From Bacillota bacterium (GTDB taxonomy: Bacteria > Bacillota > Clostridia > Acetivibrionales > DSM-1351): a stretch of 24,998 nucleotides of DNA. Below the pieces are notes generated by a model. That model did no database searches. It was given only the letters and a program-made list of their open reading frames with translations, and was not told the DNA's origin. The position numbers were made by a program, and so were the translations under genes. The stretch's first letter is position 1. The number at the start of each line of letters is the position of its first letter. Below, piece by piece: positions 7,176 to 15,710 of this stretch. The stretch is taken from the NCBI GenBank assembly GCA_023441625.1, contig JAEZOA010000059.1, forward strand, positions 1 through 24,998. Reading direction: 5' to 3'.

Positions 7176-7227
7176 TTTCCATGTCCTCCCATAACTATCT
7201 ACGTTTAATTTTACATTAATAAAATAC

Positions 7228-8364
7228 TTATTGCAAACTATCATTTTTAAAACAATTAATTACAGCTCCATTATCAACCCTAAAATATTTTGAGGAGCTT
7301 TTCAGTATATTTTTAAAATGAATATCTGAAGTACATGTAATAAAAGTTTGAACGTTATTTATACTTTCCATTAAATATTTTTGCCTGCTTTCATCTAATT
7401 CAGACATTACATCATCTAATAGTAAAACAGGGAATTGTCCAGTTTCCAAATTAATAAGCTCAATTTCAGCAATTTTTAAAGATAAAACTGCTGATCTTTG
7501 TTGTCCTTGTGAGCCATATAATTTAAGACTCTTCCCATTTATTAAAATATCATAATCATCTCTATGTGGACCAATTGAAGTATATCCTAAGAAAATATCT
7601 CTTGTAATACTTTTCTCTAGCTGTCTTAAGTATAAATTAATAAGCTCACCTTTACAATTTTTTTCTTTATCAATCTTAATATTACAACTATAATCAAAAG
7701 AAATTAACTCTTTCTCTGTTGTTAAAAATTTGTGCTGCTTTCGTGCCAACTCTGATAGTAATTTTACAAAATTTTGTCTCTCAATAACTATATCAGCTGC
7801 AACCTCTGCTAATTTTACGTTCCAAACATCAATAGTATCAGCTAATTCAGGCTTACAATTTATTGTTTTTAATAGAATATTGCGTTGTTTTAGAATTTTA
7901 GCCAATATCTGAAGATTATAAAAATAAGAAGGCCTTATTTGACTTAATGTTATATCTACAAATCTTCTTCTCTCCATTGGTCCTTGCTTAACAATAAATA
8001 AATCTTCAGGAGAAAATAGTACAGCATAAAGATTTCCCATTAACGAACCTATTTTTTTAATTGGAATATCATTAATTCTTATTTGCTTTTTTTGATCCTG
8101 AAAATAGTTAATATTTATATTTCTATCTAATCCACCATTATATACGAAAGTATTAACAGAATAGGAATCATTTCCGAATCTTATTAGTTCAGAATCTTTT
8201 GGAGTTCTATGTGACCTTCCAGAAGCACATAAATAAATGGCTTCAAGGATATTTGTTTTTCCTTGGCCATTATCTCCATAAATTATATTAAAGCGGTCAG
8301 AAAATATAATTTTAGTATCTTTATGATTTCTAAAATTCTCTAAACCCAAACTTTTAACAATCAA
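7228..8364 (-). CDS. recF: DNA replication/repair protein RecF
   Basis: RecF is an SMC/Rad50-like ABC ATPase that, with RecO and RecR, helps load RecA at single-strand gaps. The 378-residue protein has Walker A GDNGQGKT (30-37), an ABC signature GSQGQQRSA with following LSLKIAE, and Walker B PVLLLDDVMSELD near residue 325. The start codon is TTG at 8364, supported by AGAGG 7 nt upstream and by the protein beginning at the family's usual position. It lies 17 bp downstream of yaaA in the dnaA-dnaN-yaaA-recF-remB-gyrB block, the standard Firmicute arrangement. Confidence 0.97.
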   Translation of the reverse strand: MIVKSLGLENFRNHKDTKIIFSDRFNIIYGDNGQGKTNILEAIYLCASGRSHRTPKDSELIRFGNDSYSVNTFVYNGGLDRNININYFQDQKKQIRINDIPIKKIGSLMGNLYAVLFSPEDLFIVKQGPMERRRFVDITLSQIRPSYFYNLQILAKILKQRNILLKTINCKPELADTIDVWNVKLAEVAADIVIERQNFVKLLSELARKQHKFLTTEKELISFDYSCNIKIDKEKNCKGELINLYLRQLEKSITRDIFLGYTSIGPHRDDYDILINGKSLKLYGSQGQQRSAVLSLKIAEIELINLETGQFPVLLLDDVMSELDESRQKYLMESINNVQTFITCTSDIHFKNILKSSSKYFRVDNGAVINCFKNDSLQ

Positions 8365-8381
8365 TTTGCTACCTCTTAGGA

Positions 8382-8594
8382 CTATTTTTGAATAACTTCA
8401 TATTTTTTATTATCAAATTCCACTATATCGCCATTTCTAAGCTTTTTTCCACGTTGCAATTCTATATTTCCATTAACTTTAACATAACCATCTAATATAA
8501 CACTTTTAGCCATAGCCCCATTATCACAAGCTCCAACCCATTTAAGAAATTGATCTAATTTTATATAATCAGTATTTATAAAAACTTGTTCCAT
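8382..8594 (-). CDS. yaaA: S4-domain RNA-binding protein YaaA
   Basis: This 70-residue protein is almost entirely one S4 RNA-binding domain (IKLDQFLKWVGACDNGAMAK, then VKVNGNIELQRGKKLRNGD). It is the YaaA/RlbA protein conserved between dnaN and recF in Firmicutes and is thought to act in ribosome assembly or RNA binding. GGAGG precedes the ATG by 4 nt. Spacing is short on both sides (42 bp to dnaN, 17 bp to recF), so it is cotranscribed. Confidence 0.92.
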   Translation of the reverse strand: MEQVFINTDYIKLDQFLKWVGACDNGAMAKSVILDGYVKVNGNIELQRGKKLRNGDIVEFDNKKYEVIQK

Positions 8595-8636
8595 ATAACC
8601 TCCACGCTATTTAGTACAAGGTCACAGTTCGATACT

Positions 8637-9737
8637 TTATATCCTGACAGCTTGAACTAAATAAGCATAATCATTTTTATTGTCAATTACTGGTCTAAAC
8701 GTACAAGGTGCATTTGTTGTAATGAAATAAATTGAACTTCTTTCCTCATCAATTGCTTTTAAAGCATCAATTAAAAAAACAGGATTATATCCAATTTCTA
8801 AATTATTTCCGACTATATCACATTTGATTTCTTCACGTACAGCACCTAATTCAGCATTTGATGTAATAACAATTTTATCATTGCTAATTAGCAATTTAAC
8901 AGGGCTATTTTTATCGTTCATTGAAATAAGTGAAGCTCTCTCGAGACTTGATTGAAAATCTTTAACATTTACAATAACCTTTGTCTCAAACTCTTTATTT
9001 AACAAGCTATTATAATTCAAATATTTTCCCTCGATGAGCCTTGAAACAATTCTCCAGGAATTTGTGTCAAATACTATCTGATTATTAGAATTATAAATAA
9101 AAACCTCATCATCAATAGGCTGAAGAATTTTTGAGATTTCATTTAATGTTTTTCCAGGTACAATAACTGTAAAATCATTAACATCCCTTTCCATTGTTTT
9201 TCTTCTTAAAGCAAGCCTGAATCCATCTATTGAAACAAATACTAATTCGTTACTCTTCATCTCAATAAGTGAACCTGTTAAAACAGGTCTGTTTTCATCT
9301 GTTCCAACAGCAAAAACTGTCTGTCTTATCATTTCCTTTAAATTTCCTTGCGTCAAAGATAGAACATTTTCCTTTTCAACATTAGGTATGGATGGATATC
9401 CAGATGGATTAATACCTTTAATTTCAAAATGAGAGTTATCACATTCTAAAACTACAAGATTATTTTCCTTTAGTTCTATAAGTATTTCAGAGTCGGGTAA
9501 ACGCCTTACTATGTCTCCAAACATCTTAGAATTAATAACAATTGACCCGGTTTCCCTTATATCAGCTTCTACAAAACACTCAATACCTATTTCAAGATCA
9601 TTTCCAGTTAACTTAAATTTATCATCTGCATTTAATAATATACCTTCTAGTATAGGTAGTGTTGTTTTTGTTGATACCGCCTTTTGAACTATATTTATAC
9701 CATTTAATAAATTTTCCTTTGAACAAATTATTTTCAT
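8637..9737 (-). CDS. dnaN: DNA polymerase III beta subunit (sliding clamp)
   Basis: DnaN is the ring-shaped clamp that tethers DNA polymerase III to DNA and recruits many replication and repair proteins. The 366-residue sequence has the usual three repeated clamp domains, beginning MKIICSKENLLNGINIVQKA and ending YLVQAVRI, with the family motif NRPVLTGSL near residue 160. The start is the ATG at 9737 with GGAGG 5 nt upstream; an upstream TTG at 9749 is within the ribosome binding site and can be excluded. It follows dnaA after a 247-bp gap that contains the origin unwinding region. Confidence 0.98.
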   Translation of the reverse strand: MKIICSKENLLNGINIVQKAVSTKTTLPILEGILLNADDKFKLTGNDLEIGIECFVEADIRETGSIVINSKMFGDIVRRLPDSEILIELKENNLVVLECDNSHFEIKGINPSGYPSIPNVEKENVLSLTQGNLKEMIRQTVFAVGTDENRPVLTGSLIEMKSNELVFVSIDGFRLALRRKTMERDVNDFTVIVPGKTLNEISKILQPIDDEVFIYNSNNQIVFDTNSWRIVSRLIEGKYLNYNSLLNKEFETKVIVNVKDFQSSLERASLISMNDKNSPVKLLISNDKIVITSNAELGAVREEIKCDIVGNNLEIGYNPVFLIDALKAIDEERSSIYFITTNAPCTFRPVIDNKNDYAYLVQAVRI

Positions 9738-9749
9738 GGTTACCTCCAA

Positions 9750-9819
9750 ATTTTTATAAATATTTAAAAGATATTAAATCAGTAATAATAGTAGTAAGTG
9801 CTGTTAAAAGTGTGAATAA
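9750..9819. other. oriC DNA unwinding region with a DnaA-trio-like tract
   Basis: Read from dnaA towards dnaN (reverse strand), there is a DnaA box TTATTCACA (9811-9819), a 13-nt spacer, the triplet tract TTACTACTATTATTACT (9781-9797) and about 30 bp of almost pure A/T (9750-9780). This order matches the basal unwinding system known from Bacillus subtilis: DnaA box, spacer, repeating 3'-GAT/AAT trios on the opposite strand, then the melting region. It is the best candidate for where the replication bubble opens. Confidence 0.75.
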
Positions 9820-9904
9820 CTCTTGAAGTTTAGTAGTACAAACATCTAAGGGTTGTTAATAATATGTTGACAAACTGATACAATTTATTAACTAAAAGCT
9901 AAAG

Positions 9905-9966
9905 TTATCCAAAACTCTAAGTTATACACAGTTTTTTATCACCAAATCAACAAAAATTGTGTATAG
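9905..9966. other. DnaA-box-like cluster downstream of dnaA
   Basis: Near-consensus boxes (TTATCCACA family) occur as TTATCCAAA (9905-9913), TTATACACA (9922-9930) and, on the reverse strand, CTATACACA (9958-9966), each with one or two mismatches. Together with the box at 9811 they form the dnaA-dnaN half of the origin. Confidence 0.6.
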
Positions 9967-9984
9967 ATTTTGATTTTTTAAAAA

Positions 9985-11307
9985 TTATCCACCTATTATA
10001 TTCTTTTTAATATCGGCAACTGTTCTTTTAAGTTCGGCACTGTTTTCAATATCATTTTTTATTTTTTCACAAGCATGCATTACTGTAGTATGATCACGTC
10101 CACCAAAATCATCACCAATTTTAGGCAAAGAAAGATCTGTCATTTCACGACAAAGATACATTGCAATCTGACGAGGAAATGAAACATCTCTAGATCTTCT
10201 TTGAGACTTTAAATCATCAGTTTTTAAATGAAAATATCTTGAAACAGCTTCTTGTATGGTTTTAGAATTTATATCAACTGCTTTACTTTTATTAAACATA
10301 TCCTTAACAGCTTCGGTCGCCATTTCAACATTAATTATATTATCAGTTAAGGTTGAATAAGCAATTACTCTGTTTAAGGCACCTTCAAGCTCACGAATAT
10401 TTGATGCAACATTACCTGCAATAAAAACCATAACATCGTCAGGAACATCAAGATTTTCAAGCTGAGCTTTTTTTCTAAGTATTGCAATCCTAGTTTCTAA
10501 ATCAGGTGGAGCTATATCAGCTATTAATCCCCATTCAAATCTAGATCTAAGCCTGTCCTCAAGAGTATTAATATCCTTTGGTGGCTTATCGCTTGATATA
10601 ATAATTTGCTTGTTTGCTTCATACAAAGCATTAAATGTATGGAAAAATTCTTCCTGAGTTCTTTCCTTACCACCAATAAATTGAATATCATCGATAAGTA
10701 GAACATCTATATTTCTATATTTATATCTAAATTCTTCATTTTTATCGTCTCTGATAGCATTAATTAATTCATTCGTAAATTTTTCAGAGGAAACATACAA
10801 AACCTTCAGTGCAGGATTTTGGCTTAATACGAAATGTCCTATAGCATGCATAAGATGGGTTTTCCCAAGCCCAACTCCCCCGTATAAAAATAAAGGATTA
10901 TATGCTTTAGCTGGAGCTTCTGCTACCGCTAAAGAAGCAGCATGGGCAAATCTATTACCATTACCAATGACAAAAGTATCAAAAGTATATTTAGGATTCA
11001 AAAATAAATTGACAGAATCTTCATTATTCTCTTGAACAGATGACTTTGATGGTGCTTGTGACGGTGTGGAAAAATAAATATTATAATCCTTGTGAGTAAT
11101 CTGTCTAAGTACATTCTTTATTAAAGAAGAATATCTTGATTCAAGAATACCCTTTTGGAAATCGGCAGGTACACCTAAAGTTATAGAATTTGAATCTAAA
11201 GAAATGGGTTCAATTGTTAAAATCCAGGTATTATAACTTATTTCTGTCATTTCATCTTTTAATAATTCTAATGTCCGATTCCAAATATCATTTAGCTGCA
11301 CACTCAT
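9985..11307 (-). CDS. dnaA: Chromosomal replication initiator DnaA
   Basis: DnaA-ATP binds DnaA boxes, melts the origin and recruits the helicase. The 440-residue protein has N-terminal domain I (SVQLNDIWNRTLELLKDEM), a short variable linker, the AAA+ domain with Walker A GGVGLGKTH (about 143-151) and Walker B VLLIDDIQFIGG, the box VII arginine region, and the domain IV DNA-binding signature GGRDHTTVMHACEKI near the C-terminus. The start is the ATG at 11307 with AAGGTGG 10 nt upstream; the in-frame ATG at 11334 lacks such a site. It is the first gene of the leftward replication block, flanked by DnaA-box-like clusters on both sides, so autoregulation is likely. Confidence 0.98.
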   Translation of the reverse strand: MSVQLNDIWNRTLELLKDEMTEISYNTWILTIEPISLDSNSITLGVPADFQKGILESRYSSLIKNVLRQITHKDYNIYFSTPSQAPSKSSVQENNEDSVNLFLNPKYTFDTFVIGNGNRFAHAASLAVAEAPAKAYNPLFLYGGVGLGKTHLMHAIGHFVLSQNPALKVLYVSSEKFTNELINAIRDDKNEEFRYKYRNIDVLLIDDIQFIGGKERTQEEFFHTFNALYEANKQIIISSDKPPKDINTLEDRLRSRFEWGLIADIAPPDLETRIAILRKKAQLENLDVPDDVMVFIAGNVASNIRELEGALNRVIAYSTLTDNIINVEMATEAVKDMFNKSKAVDINSKTIQEAVSRYFHLKTDDLKSQRRSRDVSFPRQIAMYLCREMTDLSLPKIGDDFGGRDHTTVMHACEKIKNDIENSAELKRTVADIKKNIIGG

Positions 11308-11498
11308 GTTCTGTCGCCCACCTTGGTTAATCATAGTTGTTATTAGTAAAATGCAAAGTTATTACGCGTTACAAAAGTTTACGTATTTAATAATAAAAAC
11401 ATAAAACAAAAAAAATATAAAAATAGTAATGGAATTTTCTTATTATTCATAAGTTAGTCTTTTGTGAAGTGTTCCAATTAAATAAGCAAAAACAAAAG

Positions 11499-11642
11499 TT
11501 ATTAACAACCTGATAAGTAAAATAAACAAGTTATCAACAAATATTTATTAATATATCAGAGTTTTGTGGAAAATTCAATACGAAATTGATTAGATATCCA
11601 CAAAAAAATTTTTTAAAACAAAAATATCCACAGGTTTTTGGT
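11499..11642. other. oriC upstream DnaA-box cluster
   Basis: The 535-bp gap between dnaA and rpmH is very AT-rich and holds five sites one mismatch from TTATCCACA: TTATTAACA (11499; two mismatches), TTATCAACA (11531), TGTGGAAAA (11565, reverse), ATATCCACA (11594) and ATATCCACA (11634). This is the position of the upstream origin half (incAB-like) in Firmicutes. No perfect box was found. Apart from the rpmH promoter I see no other gene or RNA here. Confidence 0.68.
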
Positions 11643-11743
11643 AAATAGTAAGTATAGTAACTATATGTTGAAAAAATATAATAAGATGCACTATATATTG
11701 ATTATAGGAAAAAACATATAAATTTAATGAGTTTAAATGAACC

Positions 11744-11773
11744 TTGACAGGTTAAAAAGGATTAATATATAAT
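11744..11773 (+). promoter_or_regulatory. Sigma-A promoter of rpmH
   Basis: Perfect -35 TTGACA (11744-11749) and -10 TATAAT (11768-11773) with an 18-bp spacer, about 70 bp upstream of the rpmH start. It probably drives rpmH and, by partial read-through, rnpA and following genes. Confidence 0.85.
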
Positions 11774-11842
11774 AGATTCGGTGTCTTTAAAAGAAAAGAC
11801 TTTTACTATTTATATAAAGCAAAGTGGATCGGGGGTGTACCA

Positions 11843-11977
11843 ATGTTAAGAACATATCAACCGAAAAAAAGACATGCCAAAAAGGAACATGGCTTTAGAA
11901 AAAGAATGAGCACTTCGAATGGAAGAAAAGTATTAAGAAGACGCAGATTAAAAGGAAGAAAGGTTCTTTCAGCATAA
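11843..11977 (+). CDS. rpmH: 50S ribosomal protein L34
   Basis: This 44-residue, highly basic protein (MLRTYQPKKRHAKKEHGFRK..., ending LKGRKVLSA) is ribosomal protein L34 of the large subunit. Length and sequence are typical, including the GFRKRMSTSNGRKVLRRRR core. GGGGGTG precedes the ATG. It is the first rightward gene beyond oriC, as in nearly all bacteria, and is followed directly by a terminator-like hairpin. Confidence 0.98.
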   Translation: MLRTYQPKKRHAKKEHGFRKRMSTSNGRKVLRRRRLKGRKVLSA

Positions 11978-12004
11978 GACCGCATAAATGTGGTCTTTTT
12001 CTTT
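11976..12004 (+). terminator. Terminator or attenuator after rpmH
   Basis: AAGACC (11976-11981) pairs with GGTCTT (11992-11997), with extra CA/TG pairing inside, followed by TTTCTTT. It overlaps the rpmH stop codon and would lower expression of rnpA relative to rpmH. Confidence 0.7.
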
Positions 12005-12076
12005 AAACCGTGCTATTCTCTATACAAAACTTAACTTTAAAAAGGTAGTATAGCGTGAGTGGGCATGGAGGTTAGT

Positions 12077-12442
12077 ATGAGAAGAATTGTAACATTAAAA
12101 AAGAACTATGAATTTGCAAAAGTTTTCAATAAAGGATCGTTTTATGTTGGAAGGCACATAATAGTATATGTCCTTCCAAATAAGCAGTCCTTTAACAGAA
12201 TAGGAATTTCAGTATCAAAAAAAGCTGGAAATGCTGTTTTGAGAAATAGGAAGAAAAGACTTATTAGAGAAAGCTACAGGCATTATGAGGATTGTATTCT
12301 AAAAGGCTTTGACCTAGTAATTGCAGCTAGAGCGGAAGAGAGTGTCCCCAAATATACTGCGCTGCTTAAAGAATTTAAATATTTGATTAAAAAATTACAG
12401 ATATTTGAGCAGGAGAAATACAATTGTTTAAAAGAGCTTTGA
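12077..12442 (+). CDS. rnpA: Ribonuclease P protein component
   Basis: RnpA is the protein cofactor of RNase P, helping the catalytic RNA cleave tRNA 5' leaders. The 121-residue basic protein has the conserved GRIGISVSKK-like stretch (NRIGISVSKKAGNAVLRNR) and the RNR motif with RKKRLIRE that contacts the RNA. The start is the ATG at 12077 with GGAGG 5 nt upstream; an upstream GTG and ATG in frame are part of or before that site. The 3' end overlaps yidD by 19 bp. Confidence 0.96.
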   Translation: MRRIVTLKKNYEFAKVFNKGSFYVGRHIIVYVLPNKQSFNRIGISVSKKAGNAVLRNRKKRLIRESYRHYEDCILKGFDLVIAARAEESVPKYTALLKEFKYLIKKLQIFEQEKYNCLKEL

Positions 12443-12639
12443 TTTCTTTGATTAGGTTTTACCAAAGATTTATATCACCTTTAAAGATGAGACCTTCATG
12501 TAGGTTTTATCCTACGTGTTCTCAATATACAATAGAGGCTATTATAAAGTATGGTTGCTTTAAGGGTAGCTATATGGGAATTAAGCGAATATTAAAGTGT
12601 CATCCATTCCATCCAGGAGGATATGACCCTGTTAAATAG
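12424..12639 (+). CDS. yidD: Membrane protein insertion efficiency factor YidD
   Basis: YidD is a small membrane-associated protein thought to help YidC insert inner-membrane proteins. The 71-residue sequence has the family core RFYQRFISPLKMRPSCRFYP followed by TCSQYTIEAI and the HPFHPGGYDPV end. It starts at a TTG (12424) inside rnpA, with AGGAG 8 nt upstream, giving translational coupling with rnpA, and yidC follows 41 bp later. Confidence 0.96.
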   Translation: MFKRALISLIRFYQRFISPLKMRPSCRFYPTCSQYTIEAIIKYGCFKGSYMGIKRILKCHPFHPGGYDPVK

Positions 12640-12680
12640 ATTTGATAACAATAGGTTAAGATTTAGGAGAAAATAATTAT

Positions 12681-13514
12681 ATGAATTTTTTTAACTTTAT
12701 AGCAGAGCCACTTGGTAAATTTCTTTATTGGATATATACCGGAGTAAATAACTATGGACTAGCTCTTATAATATTTACAGTAATAGTTAGAGCAGCATTG
12801 TTTCCGCTGACATTAAAGCAGTACAAATCTACTGGGCAAATGCAGAAGATTCAGCCATTATTAAAAGAAGTTCAAAGAAAATATGCAAATGATAAGGAAA
12901 AGTTAAATCAAGAAACTATGAAGCTATATCAGGAGCATAAAATAAATCCTGCCGGAGGATGTCTTCCTTTATTAATTCAGATGCCCATATTATTAGCATT
13001 GTGGCAGGTTATAGCAAGACCACTCCAATTTATGCTAGGCTTTAAGGAAGATCAACTTACTGCATTAGCTACAGAAGCAGGTGTTTCAGGTGCATACCCG
13101 CAAATAGACTCAATTACTCACTTTATAAAAGTAGGTGAGGGAGAAAAAGTTGGAAATCTAAATATGTTCTTTCCAAGCCATGGTGGTATTAACCTAGGGG
13201 ATATTCCTACATGGCATATTGACAAATTGATGGATGATCCAGCTAAAATACTATTACTTATATTACCATTATTAGCAGTTGTTACAACTTACTTAACTGC
13301 ACGTTTATCTATGCCAAAAGCTACTGCTGATACTCCTGCTAACCCAATGGGAAAATCCATGTTATATATATCTCCATTAATGACATTGTTTTTTTCATTC
13401 TCGTTCCCTGTTGGTATGTCACTATATTGGTTTACAGGTAATTTATTCGCTATTGGTCAACAATATTATGTTAATAACTATGTCCTTAAGAAAAAGGAGG
13501 TTACAAGTAAATAA
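12681..13514 (+). CDS. yidC: Membrane protein insertase YidC/OxaI
   Basis: YidC inserts and folds membrane proteins alone or with SecYEG. The 277-residue protein is of the short Gram-positive type. It has five or so membrane segments (about residues 24-42, 93-112, 188-207, 227-260 region), the conserved Arg37 in the hydrophilic groove (VIVRAALFPLTLKQ), a coiled-coil loop after TM2 (KIQPLLKEVQRKYANDKEKL) and the PVGMSLYW motif near the end. No lipobox cysteine is present, unlike SpoIIIJ of Bacillus. An AGGAG precedes the ATG. Its TAA overlaps the ATG of jag by one base. Confidence 0.96.
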   Translation: MNFFNFIAEPLGKFLYWIYTGVNNYGLALIIFTVIVRAALFPLTLKQYKSTGQMQKIQPLLKEVQRKYANDKEKLNQETMKLYQEHKINPAGGCLPLLIQMPILLALWQVIARPLQFMLGFKEDQLTALATEAGVSGAYPQIDSITHFIKVGEGEKVGNLNMFFPSHGGINLGDIPTWHIDKLMDDPAKILLLILPLLAVVTTYLTARLSMPKATADTPANPMGKSMLYISPLMTLFFSFSFPVGMSLYWFTGNLFAIGQQYYVNNYVLKKKEVTSK

Positions 13515-14143
13515 TGTCTTATAGTATTGAAAAAACAGGTAAAACCGTCCAAGAAGCAATTGCTGCTGCATTGTCTGAATTAAATTTATCAGAGAATGAT
13601 GTGGACATTGAGGTTCTTGATGAGGGAAGTAAAGGTATATTTGGAATTATTGGTTCTAAAGTTGCAAGAATTAAGGCTAGTGTTAAAGAAGAAGAAAATA
13701 ATAGATGTGACATTGCTTCAGATTTTTTATGTACAATATTAAATAACATGGAAGTAGAAGCTGAAATAAGCGTTAGTGAAGATGAAGAAAATATTGTCGT
13801 TGATGTAAATGGCGATGATATTGGTATAATTATCGGACGTCGCGGGGAAACTATGGACGCACTTCAATATCTTACTAGCTTGGTTGTAAACAAAGGATAT
13901 GAAGACTATAAACGTGTAATATTGAATGTTGAAAATTACAGGCAAAAAAGAGAGGAAACTCTTGTAAAATTAGCTAATAGACTAGCTGAAAAAGTTGTAA
14001 AATACAAAAAACCAGTTACTCTTGAACCTATGAATCCATATGAGAGAAGAATTATTCATTCATCTCTGCAGGGTCATAAATATGTTGAAACATATAGTAC
14101 CGGTGAAGAGCCAAAGAGAAAAGTAGTTATTACATTGAAATAA
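13514..14143 (+). CDS. jag: Jag/KhpB RNA-binding protein
   Basis: The 209-residue protein has an N-terminal Jag_N domain (IEKTGKTVQEAIAAALSELN, about 1-50), a KH domain with GRRG near 108-112 (GIIIGRRGETMDALQYLTSL) and a C-terminal R3H domain (YERRIIHSSLQGHKYVETYS). KhpB/Jag binds RNA with KhpA and affects cell elongation and division in Firmicutes. It is always next to yidC, as here, and its start overlaps the yidC stop (TAATG), with AAGGAGG 13 nt upstream. Confidence 0.95.
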   Translation: MSYSIEKTGKTVQEAIAAALSELNLSENDVDIEVLDEGSKGIFGIIGSKVARIKASVKEEENNRCDIASDFLCTILNNMEVEAEISVSEDEENIVVDVNGDDIGIIIGRRGETMDALQYLTSLVVNKGYEDYKRVILNVENYRQKREETLVKLANRLAEKVVKYKKPVTLEPMNPYERRIIHSSLQGHKYVETYSTGEEPKRKVVITLK

Positions 14144-14158
14144 TTATATGTTAAAGAT

Positions 14159-14194
14159 AAAATGGTTCAGGAAATCTTTCTTGAGCCATTTTGT
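14159..14194 (+). terminator. Probable terminator after jag
   Basis: AAAATGGTTCAGGAA pairs (with G-U pairs) with TTCTTGAGCCATTTT, ending in TTTTGTG. The T-run is short, so partial read-through into mnmE is likely. Confidence 0.65.
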
Positions 14195-14254
14195 GCGTGT
14201 GCGTAATTTGAAAACAGCCAGTATAGAATTAGTTTAAAGATTAAGAGGTAGAAT

Positions 14255-15634
14255 ATGTACTTTGAAGATACAATAGCAGCACTTTCAACACCATATGGAA
14301 CTGGTGGAATCGGTATAATAAGAATAAGCGGAGAAAAAGCATTTGAAGTGGCATCAAAGATATTTGTGTCAGCTAAAGCAATGGATGAAATACAATCCCA
14401 TTCAATTACCTATGGCAAAATAGTAGATCCATCTACAAATGCTATTGTTGACGAAGTAATGCTCACAAAAATGTGCAAGCCCAAAACCTTCACTAGAGAA
14501 GATGTTGTGGAAATTAATTGTCATGGTGGAATTGTTGTTATAAATAAAGTATTAGAGCTTTTGCTAAAATATGGTGCGCGCCCTGCCGAAGCAGGAGAAT
14601 TCACAAAGCGTGCCTTTTTGAATGGCAGAATTGATTTGTCGCAGGCTGAGGCAATTATAGACTTGATTAATTCTAAAACAGCTGAGAGTTCGAGGGCCGC
14701 AATTAGCCAACTAGAAGGAAGGTTATCCAAAAAGTTAAATGAAACTATAAAAATACTAGTAGAATTGTTAGCTCATATAGAAGTTACTGTTGACTATCCT
14801 GAACATGATATTGAGGAAATAACAGGTGAAAAGGTACTTGAAAGCTTATTAGTAATTAAAAAAGATCTAATTACACTGGCAAAAACCTTTGAGAAAGGAA
14901 AAATTATCAGAGAAGGTATTAACGTTGTTATTGCTGGAAAACCAAATGTGGGAAAATCATCTCTTTTAAATCAGCTAGCTGGAGTTACTAGAGCAATAGT
15001 GACAGATATACCTGGGACAACAAGGGATACCATAGAGGAATATGTTAATATTAAGGGAATTCCAGCTAAAATCACTGATACAGCGGGGATTAGAAATACT
15101 GACAATATTGTTGAGAAAATCGGTGTAGACAAGGCTTATAAGGCAATAAAAGATGCGGACTTAATCATTATGGTTATTGCTGCTGATACAGGTATTATTG
15201 AGGAAGACAAAGAAGTCCTAGAAATTATTAAAGATAAAAAAAGTCTTATTATGCTTAATAAAACTGACTTAGTTGATAGAAGCAGAATTGATGAAATAAG
15301 AAATAATATCGATGCTGATATTATTATTGAGGCTTCTGTAATTAATGAACAGGGAATAGAGGAGCTTGAAAATAGTATTTCTGAGCTATTCATCAAAGGA
15401 GATATTTCACAGAATGATGAAGTACTATTAACTAATGCAAGACATAAAAACTTAGTTGATAAAGCTATTGAAGCTATTAATCAGGCATTCAATTCCTTTG
15501 AAATGGGGATGCCGTTAGATATGGTAACTATAGATATAAAAAACTGTTCCCAGTACCTAGGAGAAATAACAGGTGAATCAATAGATGAAAATATCATGCA
15601 CAATATATTTAGCAGATTTTGTATAGGAAAGTAG
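14255..15634 (+). CDS. mnmE: tRNA modification GTPase MnmE
   Basis: MnmE with MnmG adds carboxymethylaminomethyl (or aminomethyl) groups to uridine 34 of certain tRNAs, using methylene-tetrahydrofolate and GTP. The 459-residue protein has the N-terminal folate-binding domain (FEDTIAALSTPYGTGGIGII), a helical middle, a G domain with G1 GKPNVGKSS near 229, G2 DIPGTTRDT, G3 DTAG near 273 and G4 NKTD near 334, and the conserved C-terminal FCIGK with its functional cysteine. AGAGGT precedes the ATG. It is followed 76 bp later by its partner mnmG. Confidence 0.98.
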   Translation: MYFEDTIAALSTPYGTGGIGIIRISGEKAFEVASKIFVSAKAMDEIQSHSITYGKIVDPSTNAIVDEVMLTKMCKPKTFTREDVVEINCHGGIVVINKVLELLLKYGARPAEAGEFTKRAFLNGRIDLSQAEAIIDLINSKTAESSRAAISQLEGRLSKKLNETIKILVELLAHIEVTVDYPEHDIEEITGEKVLESLLVIKKDLITLAKTFEKGKIIREGINVVIAGKPNVGKSSLLNQLAGVTRAIVTDIPGTTRDTIEEYVNIKGIPAKITDTAGIRNTDNIVEKIGVDKAYKAIKDADLIIMVIAADTGIIEEDKEVLEIIKDKKSLIMLNKTDLVDRSRIDEIRNNIDADIIIEASVINEQGIEELENSISELFIKGDISQNDEVLLTNARHKNLVDKAIEAINQAFNSFEMGMPLDMVTIDIKNCSQYLGEITGESIDENIMHNIFSRFCIGK

Positions 15635-15710
15635 TTATAATCTTTGTAAATAAATTAATGTATATATTAAAAATTAATTATATCTTTTGATATAGAAAGG
15701 AAGAATCCGT

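Noticed and set aside
11634..11668. TAGTAAGTATAGTAA tract next to a DnaA box as a second trio element
   Set aside because: The tract is on the wrong strand relative to the adjacent box for the Bacillus-type arrangement, and it is irregular.
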